In this document: piece by piece, positions 17,075 through 26,936 of the stretch | How the letters are laid out: every line of letters starts with the position of its first letter | Position numbering within the stretch: the first letter of the stretch is position 1 | Assembly: GCA_902768985.1 (NCBI GenBank) | Contig: CACXNA010000002.1 | Coordinates: 62,001-126,000 of the forward strand | DNA from: an uncultured Bacteroidia bacterium | GTDB lineage: Bacteria > Bacteroidota > Bacteroidia > Bacteroidales > UBA932 | Length of the DNA: 64,000 nucleotides | Direction: 5' to 3' | Notes under the pieces: generated by a model | The model's database searches: none | Seen by the model: only the letters and a program-made list of their open reading frames with translations | What the model was told of the DNA's origin: nothing | Position numbers and translations under genes: made by a program

Positions 17075-18292
17075 TTAGTTGCTATGCTGTTCTTTATCTG
17101 CCATCAGCGCCTCCGTGAAGAGGTCGCCCAGCAGTTCGTATCCTGTTTGCGTGAAATGCAGGCGGTCCGGCCGGGCCAGCCCGGCGTCGCGCCATTTCTC
17201 CACCGAATGCGCCCCACCCATGATGGCGTAGACGTCCCAGACGCCGGCGCCGAATTCCTCGGCCAGCTCCATCATCGCCTGGCGCACGCGTTCGGTATTC
17301 TGGTTGTAGCTCATCCCGCGCCGCACGTAGCGGTAGCTGTCGTTGTTGGTCACGAAGATGAAGGCGCACTCCGGGTTGGTCTCCAGGACCAGGCGCATCA
17401 TGCGCCGGTAGTTCTCCTTGAAGCGCTCCGGGTTGAAATTCTTCGCCGGCACGGCGGAATCGTTGATGCCCACCGCCAGGATGGCCAGGTCGGGGTGCAC
17501 CAGCTGCATGTCGCGCGCGAAGTCCTCGCACTTGTCCAGCCAGGACGGCAGCGCCGCCCCGTTCACGCCGGAGGCGAAATAGTTGATGCCCGGCCGCCAG
17601 CTGAGCGGCTGCAGGCCGGTGAGCGTGAATTCCTCCCCCGCCGGGACGTGGAACTGCACCAGGACGCTGTCCGTCGGCGCCGGGAGGTCGAAGAGGAAGC
17701 TGTGCGTGTCGGACTCGTAGTCGAAGCGGAGCGTGTCCGCGAGGCAGACGATGTAGGGGTAGGCCCTCAGCGAGGAGCCATAACCCAGCACGCGCAGGCT
17801 CTCGCAGGTCCAGCGGTCGGAGCCGTCCGGGTTCAGCCGGAAGCCCACCGACGCGTCGGGGCTCGCGGTGCGCGCGCCGTAGCCCGTGACGCCGTAGCGC
17901 GGACGGCGGAGCGAGCTGCTCTGCGTGAGGATGGGCGCCTCCCACGTGCCGGTCGCCGAGATGTTGTAGGAGCGGTCGGTGTTGGTACCCGCCAGGCGGA
18001 GCGGGAAAAGGAAGCCGCGGTCGCCGCGCACGAAGAGCGAGTCGAGGTTGTTCATGATGCGGTTCGGGAAGTACGCCGCCTGCACGTGGGAGCCGCCCAC
18101 GTGCCAGATGTTCACGTTCCCCTGCCCCGTCGCCACCAGGCTGTCCAGCTTGGCGTAGAAGCGGTCCTGCGCCGCCCGGGAACCCGGGAAATGGAGCACT
18201 GACTCCTCCGCATGCACGCATGCGGGGAGCTCCTGCGCGGCCACGCCGACGGACAGGAACAGGGATAACAGTATGAACATTCTAGCGCCCAT
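17075..18292 (-). CDS. Secreted SGNH/GDSL-type hydrolase or acetyltransferase (first)
   Basis: I start at 18292 ([20 protein letters not shown], a signal peptide); an ATG at 18280, just past the upstream stop, is possible. The 405-residue protein shows SGNH blocks: block I as WHVGGSHVQAAYF (GGSH in place of GDS), block III as AVGINDSAVPAK with the Asn, and block V as DRLHFTQTGYELLGDLF with the Asp-His pair. It sits between another SGNH gene and an MBOAT gene, so I infer a role in O-acetylating or deacetylating an exported glycan. Confidence 0.85.
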   Translation of the reverse strand: MGARMFILLSLFLSVGVAAQELPACVHAEESVLHFPGSRAAQDRFYAKLDSLVATGQGNVNIWHVGGSHVQAAYFPNRIMNNLDSLFVRGDRGFLFPLRLAGTNTDRSYNISATGTWEAPILTQSSSLRRPRYGVTGYGARTASPDASVGFRLNPDGSDRWTCESLRVLGYGSSLRAYPYIVCLADTLRFDYESDTHSFLFDLPAPTDSVLVQFHVPAGEEFTLTGLQPLSWRPGINYFASGVNGAALPSWLDKCEDFARDMQLVHPDLAILAVGINDSAVPAKNFNPERFKENYRRMMRLVLETNPECAFIFVTNNDSYRYVRRGMSYNQNTERVRQAMMELAEEFGAGVWDVYAIMGGAHSVEKWRDAGLARPDRLHFTQTGYELLGDLFTEALMADKEQHSN

Positions 18293-19634
18293 TCTTCTTT
18301 CTCCAGCGATAGTATTCGTAGTAAAGGAAGAATGCGTCACTGAACATGTCGCCGACCTTCTTGGCACCGGCGAGCGTGAAGTGGACGTAGTCCGGGCCGG
18401 CCAGCGGCGGCCGGGCGGTCACCCACTGCACCATGGCGTTCTCCCCGCCCATCACGCCGTAGATGTCCCAGTACGCGGCGCCGCACTCCGTGGCGGCCGC
18501 CCGCAGGGAATCCACGACATTCGCGAGCTTGGGATAGGTCTGACGTTTGCCGTTGACCGTCGTGGCCATGTCGGAGGGGCCGATGAAGATGATCTTCGCC
18601 TTCGGCGCCAGCTCCTGCACGAAGCGGATCTGCTTGCGGATGTTCTCTTTATAATTCGAGATCACCTTGTCCGTCTTGAGGTACGGCACGCTGTTGCCGC
18701 CGTACTGGAGGATGATCAGGCGAACGTTCTCCTCCTGGTAGAACTGGCGGAGCTGCGCGGCGTCCATCGAAGTGAAGATGGTGCCGGAGCAGCCGCGCAT
18801 CGGGACGTTGTCCATCCGTACGCCCGTCTTGCTGTCAAGCAGGATGCCGTAAAGGTCGGCATAGCCGGAAGCGGTCAGCGACACGCGCGTGGAGCTGTCC
18901 GGCAGCTCGTAACGGAGGAAGGAGAGCGGGGCGCTGTCGGCCTCCACGCGACGCTGGTCGCCCTGGCTGCTCGCGCTCATTTTGTTCTTGACATTGCCCA
19001 CCAGCAGCGTCACGCGCTCGAAGCTGCTCGGCCGCTGGTCCTTGCGGGTCACGGAGCGGAAGGAGAAGGTCGTGACCGTGTCCAGCCGCACGAAATCGGC
19101 GAACGGGCCGTACAGGCGGCCGCTTGCGCGGTTGGACGCGCCGCCGTAGTTGAAGAAGCGGCGCAGCTTCGCGGAGCTGCTCCCGCTCATGTGCGGGGTG
19201 GACAGCTTGCGCCCCGGCATCAGGCCCGGGCCGTTGCCGCCGAAGCGCTCCTGGAGCCGCTCGCGGATGGCGCCCGTGATGCGGTCCTCCTCGATCTGGG
19301 AGTCGCCGTAGTGCACGATGCGCATCGGCGTCTGCTCGGCCTGCTCGAGCGCGGCGAAGACGTCGTCGAAAAAGCGCTCATCGCCGTCCGGCAGGTAGAA
19401 GCGGGCCGGATCCTCCCGGAAAAAAACCTGGAACTGGTCCTGCTCGGCGGCGAGGGCCGCCTCCCGGCGCTGCTCGATCAGCTCCTCCGGCGAGGGCCCC
19501 TTCTCCTGCGCCGGCACGAAGATCTCGCACAGGCGCGGGAAGCGCAACGCGCTCCCCTCGGGGACGATGAGGCACATGACCCCCAACACGGCGATCACGG
19601 AGAACAGGAACAGGACTATATAGGATTTTTTCAT
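18282..19634 (-). CDS. Secreted SGNH/GDSL-type hydrolase or acetyltransferase (second)
   Basis: The chosen ATG at 19634 overlaps the uvrB stop by 4 bases and opens [24 protein letters not shown], a signal anchor. The 450-residue protein has block [18 protein letters not shown] (about residue 105), block III-like [11 protein letters not shown] and block [19 protein letters not shown] long insert between the first and third blocks separates it from simple esterases and resembles the SGNH partners of MBOAT enzymes. Its relation to the next SGNH gene is that of a diverged paralogue. Confidence 0.84.
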   Translation of the reverse strand: MKKSYIVLFLFSVIAVLGVMCLIVPEGSALRFPRLCEIFVPAQEKGPSPEELIEQRREAALAAEQDQFQVFFREDPARFYLPDGDERFFDDVFAALEQAEQTPMRIVHYGDSQIEEDRITGAIRERLQERFGGNGPGLMPGRKLSTPHMSGSSSAKLRRFFNYGGASNRASGRLYGPFADFVRLDTVTTFSFRSVTRKDQRPSSFERVTLLVGNVKNKMSASSQGDQRRVEADSAPLSFLRYELPDSSTRVSLTASGYADLYGILLDSKTGVRMDNVPMRGCSGTIFTSMDAAQLRQFYQEENVRLIILQYGGNSVPYLKTDKVISNYKENIRKQIRFVQELAPKAKIIFIGPSDMATTVNGKRQTYPKLANVVDSLRAAATECGAAYWDIYGVMGGENAMVQWVTARPPLAGPDYVHFTLAGAKKVGDMFSDAFFLYYEYYRWRKKNGR

Positions 19635-21811
19635 TTCTCTTTCCACACTTTGAGGTACTCCTGCAGGGCCCACATCTCATCGCGGTAGTGAGCGGCCTGC
19701 GTGAAGTCGAGGTCGGCCGCGGACTTCTTCATCCGGCGGCGGTCCTCTTCAATCATTTTTTCAATCTGCTCCCGCGACATCGACCGGATCACGGGATCCT
19801 GCAGCACGGCCGCCAGGTCGGCGGCCACGTAGCCGTCGCGGTAGGCGGCGCCCGCCTCGCGCTTGGAGTCGTGGCCGAAGCCGACGCTCACCACGCCGCG
19901 TCCCAGGTCGGACGGGTTCGGGATGTAGGTCGGGTCGTCGTAGGAATTGGGCGCGCTCACGCGGCCGGTCGTGCCGTTGGCGAGGCCGCGGGCGATGGGC
20001 TTACCGCCCCGCGAGGCCAGCTCGCCCGCGAGGGCGTTCTGCTTCACCTCCACCTGCTTCGGCGTGATATGGTGCAGTTTGTTGTATTCTATCTGTTTGC
20101 GGCGGCGCCGCTCGGTCTCGCGGATGGTCTCATCCATCGAGGGGGTGATCTTGTCGGCGTACATAATCACGAGGCCGTTGACGTTGCGCGCCGCGCGGCC
20201 CGCCGTCTGCGTCAGGGCCCGCGTGGTCCGCAGGAACCCTTCCTTGTCGGCGTCCAGGATGGCCACCAGCGACACCGTCGGGATGTCCAGGCCTTCGCGC
20301 AGCAGGTTCACACCCACCAGCACGTCGAAGAGACCGTTCTTGAAGTCCTCGATGATTTCCACGCGCTCCGTGGTGTCGACGTCGGAGTGGATGTAGCGCA
20401 CGCGCACGCCGATGCGGCGCAGGTACTCGTCCAGCTCCTCGGCCATGCGCTTGGTGAGCGTCGTGACGAGCGTGCGCTCGTCGGCCTCGGAGCGCTTGCG
20501 GATCTCCTCCACCAGGTCGTCCACCTGGTTCTTGGTGGGCCGGACCTCGATGGGCGGGTCCAGCAGGCCGGTCGGCCGGACCACCTGCTCCACCACCAGG
20601 CCTTCGGACTTCTCCAGTTCGTAGTCGGCCGGCGTGGCGCTGACGTAGACCTTCTGGCCCGTCAGGGCCTCGAATTCCTCGAACTTCAGGGGGCGGTTGT
20701 CGGCCGCCGCGGGCAGGCGGAAGCCGTATTCGATCAGCACGCTCTTGCGGCTGTGATCGCCGCCGTACATGGCGTGCACCTGCGGCAGCGTGACGTGGCT
20801 TTCGTCCACGAAGGTGATGAAATCCTTCGGGAAATAGTCGATCAGGCAGAAGGGGCGCTGCCCCTCCTGGCGGCCGTCGAAGTAGCGGGAGTAGTTCTCG
20901 ATGCCCGGGCAGTAGCCCATCTCCTTGATCATCTCCAGGTCATACTCCACGCGCTGCTTCAGGCGCTTGGCCTCCAGGCCCTTGTCCACGCTCTCGAAGT
21001 AGTCCATCTGCCGGACCAGATCGTCCTGGATATGGGACACCGCGGCGGCGCTCCGCTCCTTGGTGGTCACGAAGTTGCCCGCCGGGTAGATGTTGATCTC
21101 GTCGATGTCCTCGCGCTTCGCGCCCGTCACCGGGTCGATCAGGCTCAGGGAGTCGATCTCGTCGCCGAAGAATTCGATGCGCACGGCGTCGTCCGAGCCG
21201 CCGAGATAGACGTCCACGGTGTCGCCCCGCACGCGGAAGGTGCCGCGCTTGAACTCCACCTCCGTCCGGTTGTAGAGCGCGTCCACCAGGCGGTAGAGCA
21301 GTCCGGTGAGGCTGCGGGTCTCCCCGCGCCGGACCGGGACGGTCTGGGCGTGGAAGTCATCGGGGTTGCCGATGCCGTATAGGCAAGACACGCTGGAGAC
21401 CACGATCACGTCGCGCCGCCCGCTGAGCAGGGCGCTCGCGGCGCTCAGGCGCAGTTTCTCGATCTGGTCGTTGATGCTCAGGTCTTTCTCGATGTAGGTA
21501 TCCGTCGTGGGGATGTAGGCCTCCGGCTGGTAGTAGTCGTAGTAGGAGACGAAGTACTCCACGGCGTTGTGCGGGAAGAAGGACTTGAATTCGCCGTAGA
21601 GCTGGGCGGCGAGGGTCTTGTTGTGGCTGAGGATCAGCGCCGGACGCTGCAGGCGCTCGATCACCCCGGCCATGGTGAAAGTCTTGCCCGAGCCCGTGAC
21701 GCCGAGCAGCGTCACGTCACCCACGCCTGCCTCCAATGCGGAGCAGAGCTGGGCGATGGCTTCCGGCTGGTCACCGGCAGGCTTGTATTCGGATTCGAGC
21801 TGAAATTTCAT
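19631..21811 (-). CDS. uvrB: Excinuclease ABC subunit B
   Basis: UvrB verifies damage in nucleotide excision repair with UvrA and UvrC. I start at 21811 ([19 protein letters not shown]), the usual N-terminus. Walker A is [12 protein letters not shown], the beta-hairpin is [14 protein letters not shown], and helicase motifs DESHVTLPQ and QTAGRAARN follow. The C-terminal UVR motif is near residue 690. At 726 residues it is longer than the usual 660-680; the extra is a loop of about 50 residues between the helicase part and the UVR motif. A promoter lies directly upstream, and three surface-acylation genes follow in the same direction with 4-11-base overlaps or no gap. Confidence 0.96.
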   Translation of the reverse strand: MKFQLESEYKPAGDQPEAIAQLCSALEAGVGDVTLLGVTGSGKTFTMAGVIERLQRPALILSHNKTLAAQLYGEFKSFFPHNAVEYFVSYYDYYQPEAYIPTTDTYIEKDLSINDQIEKLRLSAASALLSGRRDVIVVSSVSCLYGIGNPDDFHAQTVPVRRGETRSLTGLLYRLVDALYNRTEVEFKRGTFRVRGDTVDVYLGGSDDAVRIEFFGDEIDSLSLIDPVTGAKREDIDEINIYPAGNFVTTKERSAAAVSHIQDDLVRQMDYFESVDKGLEAKRLKQRVEYDLEMIKEMGYCPGIENYSRYFDGRQEGQRPFCLIDYFPKDFITFVDESHVTLPQVHAMYGGDHSRKSVLIEYGFRLPAAADNRPLKFEEFEALTGQKVYVSATPADYELEKSEGLVVEQVVRPTGLLDPPIEVRPTKNQVDDLVEEIRKRSEADERTLVTTLTKRMAEELDEYLRRIGVRVRYIHSDVDTTERVEIIEDFKNGLFDVLVGVNLLREGLDIPTVSLVAILDADKEGFLRTTRALTQTAGRAARNVNGLVIMYADKITPSMDETIRETERRRRKQIEYNKLHHITPKQVEVKQNALAGELASRGGKPIARGLANGTTGRVSAPNSYDDPTYIPNPSDLGRGVVSVGFGHDSKREAGAAYRDGYVAADLAAVLQDPVIRSMSREQIEKMIEEDRRRMKKSAADLDFTQAAHYRDEMWALQEYLKVWKEK

Positions 21812-21819
21812 AAAACTTA

Positions 21820-21850
21820 CAAAAATAACGATTAATCGTTGTTTTTGCAA
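21820..21850 (-). promoter_or_regulatory. Promoter of uvrB and the following acylation genes
   Basis: Minus strand: TTG (21848-21850), 20 bases, TATTTTTG (21820-21827), matching the -33/-7 pattern with ideal spacing. The -7 element ends 8 bases before the uvrB ATG at 21811, so the leader is extremely short or the mRNA leaderless. Confidence 0.65.
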
Positions 21851-21919
21851 TGGAGCTTCAAAACACAGGTCTCGGGCACAAAATGAGGGCTTTTCGTGCC
21901 CGGCATCCGTTTTATTTAT

Positions 21920-21927
21920 TATATTTG
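21920..21927 (+). promoter_or_regulatory. -7 element immediately before the RSH gene
   Basis: TATATTTG matches TAnnTTTG exactly and ends 5 bases before the ATG at 21933. With the normal distance from element to start site, transcription would begin at or next to the ATG. No good -33 box is found at 19-22 bases. Confidence 0.45.
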
Positions 21928-21932
21928 TCCTG

Positions 21933-24029
21933 ATGGACAATATCGTTGAACAAGCCCGCGCGCTGGCGCAGGAGGTGCTGAAGGACGAGACCCGCTACGA
22001 CGGGTCCCCGTTCCTCACGCACCCCGACAACGTGGCCCGCATCGTAGAGGACGAGATCGGTCTCCCGGATGCGTGCGTGGCCGCGGTGTATCTGCACGAG
22101 GCGACCCGCGTCCATAAGGAGGTGGATATCAGTGCCTTCCCGCAGGATGTCCGCACGCTCGTGGACGGGCTCAACAAGATCTCGACCATCAAGCCCAAGG
22201 ACACCCGCCTGGAGGCGGAGAACTACAAGCGCCTCATCGTCCAGTACTCCACCGACCCGCGCGTGACCGTGCTCAAGATCGCCGACCGCCTGGAGGTGAT
22301 GCGGGGCCTGCAGATGTTCCCCAAGACCTCCCGCGACCAGAAGCTGCTGGAGACGCTGATGCTCTACATGCCGCTGGCGCATCAGCTCGGCCTGTACAAC
22401 ATCAACAACGAGCTGGGCAACATCTGGTTCCGTTACGCCGACCCCGAGCAGTACCGCGCCATCACCAACAAGCTGAAAGCCACCGAGAAGGACCGCGAGC
22501 AGATCACGGCCGAGTTCATCGAGCCGCTGAAGCGCAAGCTCTCCGACGCGGGCATCGTCTATAAACTGAAGATCCGCACCAAGAGCGCCTACTCCATCTA
22601 CCGCAAGATGCAGGTGCAGAAAGTGCCTTTCGAGGGCGTCTACGACGTCTTCGCCATCCGTTTCATCATCGACTGCGAGGATGATCCCAAGGTGGAGAAG
22701 GACCTCTGCTGGAAGGTGTTCTCATACGTGACCGAGGAATACGAATCGGACACGAAGCGCCTGCGCGACTGGCTGACCACGCCCCGTCCCAACGGCTACG
22801 AATCCTTGCACATCACCGTCAAGAACAAGCAGGGCCAGGCCCTCGAGGTGCAGATCCGCACCAAGCGGATGGACATTGAGGCCGAGAGCGGCAGCGCCGC
22901 CCACTGGGCCTACAAGGGCATCCGCCACGAGGCGTCGATGGACCGCTGGCTGCAGAGCGTGCGCGACGCGCTCGCGCATCCCTTCGACGCCACGCCGGAG
23001 GAGATGCCCACGCCGCCCGACAAGGAGATCTTCGTGTTCACGCCTACCGGCGAATTGCGCATCCTGCCTGCAGGCGCGTCGGTGCTGGATTTCGCCTTCA
23101 ACATCCACTCCGGCCTGGGCTGCCGCTGCATCGGCGGCCGCGTGAACGGCAAGGCCGTCCCCATCCGCGAGAAGCTGGGGACCGGCGACGTGGTGGAGAT
23201 CATGACCCGCAAGGACCAGCGGCCGAACCGCGACTGGCTGGGCTGGGTGGTCTCGTCCAAGGCGCGCAACAAGATCAAGCAGGAGTTGGACGCCGACGAG
23301 CGCAAGGCGGCCTCCGACGGCCGCGAGCTGCTGGAGCGGCGCCTGCGCAACTGGAAACTCGAATTCCCGGACGACTGGATGACGGAGTTCATCAAGGTCC
23401 GCAAATACCCCTCCGTCCTCCCGTTCATGGCGGCCATCGCCCGCGAGGAGGTGGATGTCAACGACATCAAGGCCTTCATCCAGCGCAAGCTGGCCGCGCA
23501 GCAGGAGAAGCCCGCTGCGCCGGTCCAGGAAGAGCCCGAGAAGGCGGAGCCGAAGGGCTACGCCGGCACGGCGGACGACATCCTCGTGCTGAACGCCAAA
23601 AACGTCAAGGGCCTGGAATACAAGATGTCCAAGTGCTGCAACCCGGTCTTCGGCGACGACGTGTTCGGCTTCGTGACCCGCACGGAAGGCATCAAGATCC
23701 ACCGCATGTCCTGTCCCAACGCCGCCCGCCTCATCGAGCGCTATCCCTACCGCATCCAGAAAGTGGTGTGGCAGGACAACCCCGGCCAGGGCGACTTCCA
23801 GTGCACGCTGACCGTCACCACCGACCTCGACCACCCGGTGCTCAGCGCCATCATGGACATCATCGGGCAGTTCCGCGTGTCGATGCGCTCCTTCAATGTG
23901 AAGGAGAACCTGCGCGCCGGCACTTATGAAATCACCATCCGCCTGCTGGTGCCGTCCAGCGCCGAGCTGGACAAGGTCCTCTCGCAAGTCGGCGCCCTGC
24001 GGCAGGTCATCAAAATCCGAAGAAACTAA
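21933..24029 (+). CDS. RelA-type (p)ppGpp synthetase with a degenerate hydrolase site
   Basis: This 698-residue long RSH protein has a hydrolase-like domain (about 1-150), synthetase domain (about 180-310), TGS (about 365-430), zinc-finger region ([12 protein letters not shown]) and C-terminal ACT domain. Synthetase motifs are intact: [32 protein letters not shown] and EVQIRT. In the hydrolase domain the metal His (H30) and KIADRLEVM Asp (D118) remain, but the HD motif is H55-E56 and the following Glu-Asp of HDVVEDT is missing (HEATRVH). I infer synthesis without efficient hydrolysis, so a separate hydrolase should exist elsewhere. The stop overlaps the next ATG by one base. Confidence 0.93.
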   Translation: MDNIVEQARALAQEVLKDETRYDGSPFLTHPDNVARIVEDEIGLPDACVAAVYLHEATRVHKEVDISAFPQDVRTLVDGLNKISTIKPKDTRLEAENYKRLIVQYSTDPRVTVLKIADRLEVMRGLQMFPKTSRDQKLLETLMLYMPLAHQLGLYNINNELGNIWFRYADPEQYRAITNKLKATEKDREQITAEFIEPLKRKLSDAGIVYKLKIRTKSAYSIYRKMQVQKVPFEGVYDVFAIRFIIDCEDDPKVEKDLCWKVFSYVTEEYESDTKRLRDWLTTPRPNGYESLHITVKNKQGQALEVQIRTKRMDIEAESGSAAHWAYKGIRHEASMDRWLQSVRDALAHPFDATPEEMPTPPDKEIFVFTPTGELRILPAGASVLDFAFNIHSGLGCRCIGGRVNGKAVPIREKLGTGDVVEIMTRKDQRPNRDWLGWVVSSKARNKIKQELDADERKAASDGRELLERRLRNWKLEFPDDWMTEFIKVRKYPSVLPFMAAIAREEVDVNDIKAFIQRKLAAQQEKPAAPVQEEPEKAEPKGYAGTADDILVLNAKNVKGLEYKMSKCCNPVFGDDVFGFVTRTEGIKIHRMSCPNAARLIERYPYRIQKVVWQDNPGQGDFQCTLTVTTDLDHPVLSAIMDIIGQFRVSMRSFNVKENLRAGTYEITIRLLVPSSAELDKVLSQVGALRQVIKIRRN

Positions 24030-24586
24030 TGTCCCGCGAAGAAGATACCCGCGATCTCGACCGTTTCGAGCAGCTGCTCGAGGACGGTCTCCTGAAAATC
24101 TGCAGCGGCGCCGGCCTGTTGCCCGGCGAGCTGGTCCGCAATCCGGACCTCGATGCGCTATGGGACGTCTATATCAAAGACTACATCTCAGACGCGGTGG
24201 TCAATTTCAACGAATACCCCGAAGCCGCCCTCGCCTGGGCGGGTTTCCTCGGCCTCGGCACGGCCTGGGCCTGGGACGCCGACTGGCAGAAGTACAAGGA
24301 CCGGCCCTACCGCAAGTGGTACGGCTCGCGCGGCTGGGACGACATGGACGAGCACATCCTGCGCGACGTCCTGGGCCTGCCGCTCGACAGCCACGAGGCC
24401 AAGAAGATCTCTGACACCCTGCAGAGCTGCGCCCTCGCGGTGCTCGGGCTGCTGCAGCACGAAGGCGTCGAGACGCAGACTGCGCGCGGCTTCTACCTGC
24501 TCGCCCGCGCCTACACGGTGCTCTACCGCGTCGGCGCCGCCATCGAACTCGATCGGTTGGGGTATAAGAAAGTATTGATCGGATAG
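24029..24586 (+). CDS. Conserved protein of unknown function coupled to the RSH gene
   Basis: I do not recognise a family with certainty. The 185-residue protein is acidic in its first third, then has a short hydrophobic stretch ALAWAGFLGLGTAWAWDADW, a Trp/Tyr-rich segment (YRKWYGSRGWDDMDEHILRDVLGL) and a helical C-terminal half. There is no signal peptide, so a cytoplasmic or peripheral membrane location is likely. Its ATG shares one base with the RSH stop (TAATG), which indicates translational coupling and suggests a role near stringent response control. Confidence 0.75.
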   Translation: MSREEDTRDLDRFEQLLEDGLLKICSGAGLLPGELVRNPDLDALWDVYIKDYISDAVVNFNEYPEAALAWAGFLGLGTAWAWDADWQKYKDRPYRKWYGSRGWDDMDEHILRDVLGLPLDSHEAKKISDTLQSCALAVLGLLQHEGVETQTARGFYLLARAYTVLYRVGAAIELDRLGYKKVLIG

Positions 24587-24595
24587 GTTTCCGTC

Positions 24596-25636
24596 CTATT
24601 CCTTCGGACGGACGACCCGTTTCTTCCACTTGTCGCGGGCCAGCTGCTGCATGTCGCGGACGGTGTCGTTCTCGTCCACGATCTCGCTGCCGAGCAGCGT
24701 CTCGATCACGTCCTCCAGGGTCAGAATGCCCTGGAAGCTGCCGTATTCGTTGATGATGATGGCGATCTGCTCGTCCTTGCTGAGCATCTCGTCCCAGATC
24801 TTGTCGAGGGTCGTGTCCTCGTCGAAGGTCGCCACGTCGCGGCGGATCTCGCCGAGCGTGAGGTCGAACTTGTCTTCGGCCATGAGCTGGAGCGCTTCCA
24901 TGCGCAGGATGTAACCGGTGATGTATTCGTCGTTGTCGGCGTACACCGGGATGCGGCTGTGGTGGCGGTAGCGCTTGCTCTTATAGAAGGTCTTGAGCGT
25001 CATCGACTCGGGCGCGATCTCACAGACCACGCGCGGGGTCATGACGTCGAAGGCCTTCACCTCATCCATGCTGATGAGGTTCTGGATAATGGTATTCTCG
25101 TCCTCTTCGAGGTCGCCCTCCTCCTCCGCGACGTTCGCCATCGCGCTCACTTCATCGCGCGAGACGGCGGGTTCCTCCGCGTCCTTGGGTGTGACCAGGC
25201 GCGTGAGCAGCTCGATGAGCAGCACCAGCGGGTACATCAGCACGATCAGCGCACCGATCAGCGCCGTGGCGAAGCCCATCAGGGACTTCCAGCGCGTGGT
25301 GCCGATGGTCTTGGGGATGATTTCCGAGAAGACGAGGATGAGGATGGTCATCACGGCACTGACCAGGCCGAACCAGCCGGAGCCGAAGACTTCGGTGGCC
25401 TGGTGGCCCACCCCGGCCGCGCCAATCGTATTCGCTATCGTATTGAGCGACAGGATCGCGGCGATCGGCCGGGAGGAATCCTGCTTGTATTCCTTGAACC
25501 GGGTCGCGGGCTTGTAGCCCTCCTCCTCCCGCATCGTGATGTAGGAGATCGGGGTGGACATCAGCGTTGCCTCCAGGATCGAGCAGAGGAACGAGATGGC
25601 CATCGCGCCCAGCAGGAAAAACAGCAGCAGAGCCAT
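24596..25636 (-). CDS. CNNM/DUF21-CBS membrane protein (HlyC/CorC-like, no C-terminal domain)
   Basis: Residues 1-175 form the DUF21 (CNNM) membrane domain with four hydrophobic segments, including the SILEATLMSTP and LSLNTIANTIGAAGVGHQA signatures and FSEIIPKTIG. A CBS pair follows (VMTPRVVCEIAPE to about residue 320, with IIINEYGSFQGILTLEDVIETLLGSEIVDE). At 346 residues the CorC/HlyC C-terminal domain of longer homologues is absent. The family is linked to Mg2+ and other divalent-cation transport. It follows the beta-barrel gene by 12 bases in the DASS operon. Confidence 0.9.
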   Translation of the reverse strand: MALLLFFLLGAMAISFLCSILEATLMSTPISYITMREEEGYKPATRFKEYKQDSSRPIAAILSLNTIANTIGAAGVGHQATEVFGSGWFGLVSAVMTILILVFSEIIPKTIGTTRWKSLMGFATALIGALIVLMYPLVLLIELLTRLVTPKDAEEPAVSRDEVSAMANVAEEEGDLEEDENTIIQNLISMDEVKAFDVMTPRVVCEIAPESMTLKTFYKSKRYRHHSRIPVYADNDEYITGYILRMEALQLMAEDKFDLTLGEIRRDVATFDEDTTLDKIWDEMLSKDEQIAIIINEYGSFQGILTLEDVIETLLGSEIVDENDTVRDMQQLARDKWKKRVVRPKE

Positions 25637-25648
25637 GCAGGACAGGAT

Positions 25649-26878
25649 TTAGAAGGTGTACTTCACCATCAGCTGGAAGCGATGGTTGGTCACGCAGTGG
25701 ATGTTCTGGTTGGCCAGGCCGTAGACGTCGGCAGCGCCGAAGTCGCCGTATTGGACGCTGGTCATTTCATACTCCAGACCGAAGGCCACCTTGCCGAGGT
25801 TGTAGATCAGCTCCGGGGCGATGCGGTACATCTGGCGCATGTTGGAGAAGCTGTTCTTGCTGAAGTAGAGGTCGCCGACCAGCGCGTCCTTGGTGCCGAA
25901 GTTGCGGACATAGCCGCCGAAAAGCACGCCCTGGAGCTTCTTACCGTAGCTCAGGCTGACCCAGGTGGAGGAGTTGCGCGTCGGGCTGTAGGACCAGCTG
26001 CCGTCGGCGTTGAAAGCGCTGACGCCGTAACCGCCGTTCAGGTTCATGTGCTCACCGGCCTGGGCGTAGATGCTCTTGGCCTTGATGGAGAACAGGTTCT
26101 TGGTGTATTCGAGGTAGATGAACGGGCTGACGGTCGTGATGCGGTCGGAGACCTTGCGGGTGCCGTCGTTGTGGCGCGGGCGAATGGAGAGCATGTCCAC
26201 GCCGACGCGGCCGGTGAAGCCGTTCGCCTTGTAGCTCAGACCGAGGTAGAGCTCAGGGATACCGCTGTATTTCATGTAGTTGGCGGAAGCGCCTTCCGGA
26301 CCGAAGGAGGTGTACTGCATCTGCCAGAGGAGGGCGCCGGTCAGGGTCACGGAGTCGGAGAGCTTGCCTTCCAGCACCACTTCCGGGGTGCGGCTGAACG
26401 GGCCGAAGGGGGCGCCGGTGTTCAGGGAGAACACGTGCGGCATGTCGGCAGCCATCGGGTGCCAGGCCTGGCCGATCTTGGCGGAGAAGCCGCCCTTCGA
26501 GAGGGTCACGTAAGCCTGGCGGAGGCGAAGCAGGGCCGTGCCGGTCACGCCGGACACGCCGGCGTAGAAGTCGGCCTCCAGCTTGGCGCCGACGTTCCAG
26601 CCGCTCACCTCACAGCCGGTCACATCGAGACCGATGCGGGAGGTGATGGCCGCGAACGCGAAGGTCTTCTGCGCGTTCAGGTCCGTGCCGTTCACCATCT
26701 TGATGTCCTTCGGGACATAGTAGAAGAAGTCTTCCGTGCCGTAGATGCTCTCACGCGTGTCGGCGACGGCGTAGTTACGGATGAATCCGTACCACTTGAA
26801 CTTGGGGGCAGTCTCCTGGGCGGCGGCGCTCAGCGTCGCGGCCAGCAGGGCTATTGCGAGAATGGTTTTCTTGGTCAT
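25649..26878 (-). CDS. Outer-membrane beta-barrel protein, porin-like
   Basis: MTKKTILAIALLAATLSAAAQ is a signal peptide with an AxAQ-type cleavage site. The mature part is rich in alternating strands with aromatic ends and finishes in ...HRFQLMVKYTF, the C-terminal Phe typical of barrel signals. The segment KFKWYGFIRNYAVADTRES resembles the start of DcaP/OprP-like porins common in Bacteroidota. No specific substrate motif is visible. It lies 58 bases downstream of the DASS transporter, so I infer that it admits the organic acids taken up by that transporter. Confidence 0.8.
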   Translation of the reverse strand: MTKKTILAIALLAATLSAAAQETAPKFKWYGFIRNYAVADTRESIYGTEDFFYYVPKDIKMVNGTDLNAQKTFAFAAITSRIGLDVTGCEVSGWNVGAKLEADFYAGVSGVTGTALLRLRQAYVTLSKGGFSAKIGQAWHPMAADMPHVFSLNTGAPFGPFSRTPEVVLEGKLSDSVTLTGALLWQMQYTSFGPEGASANYMKYSGIPELYLGLSYKANGFTGRVGVDMLSIRPRHNDGTRKVSDRITTVSPFIYLEYTKNLFSIKAKSIYAQAGEHMNLNGGYGVSAFNADGSWSYSPTRNSSTWVSLSYGKKLQGVLFGGYVRNFGTKDALVGDLYFSKNSFSNMRQMYRIAPELIYNLGKVAFGLEYEMTSVQYGDFGAADVYGLANQNIHCVTNHRFQLMVKYTF

Positions 26879-26936
26879 ATCTTGTAATTAAAATCTGGTG
26901 GTCCCGGTCAGGGGCCACCAGAAGGGAAAAGTCTAA

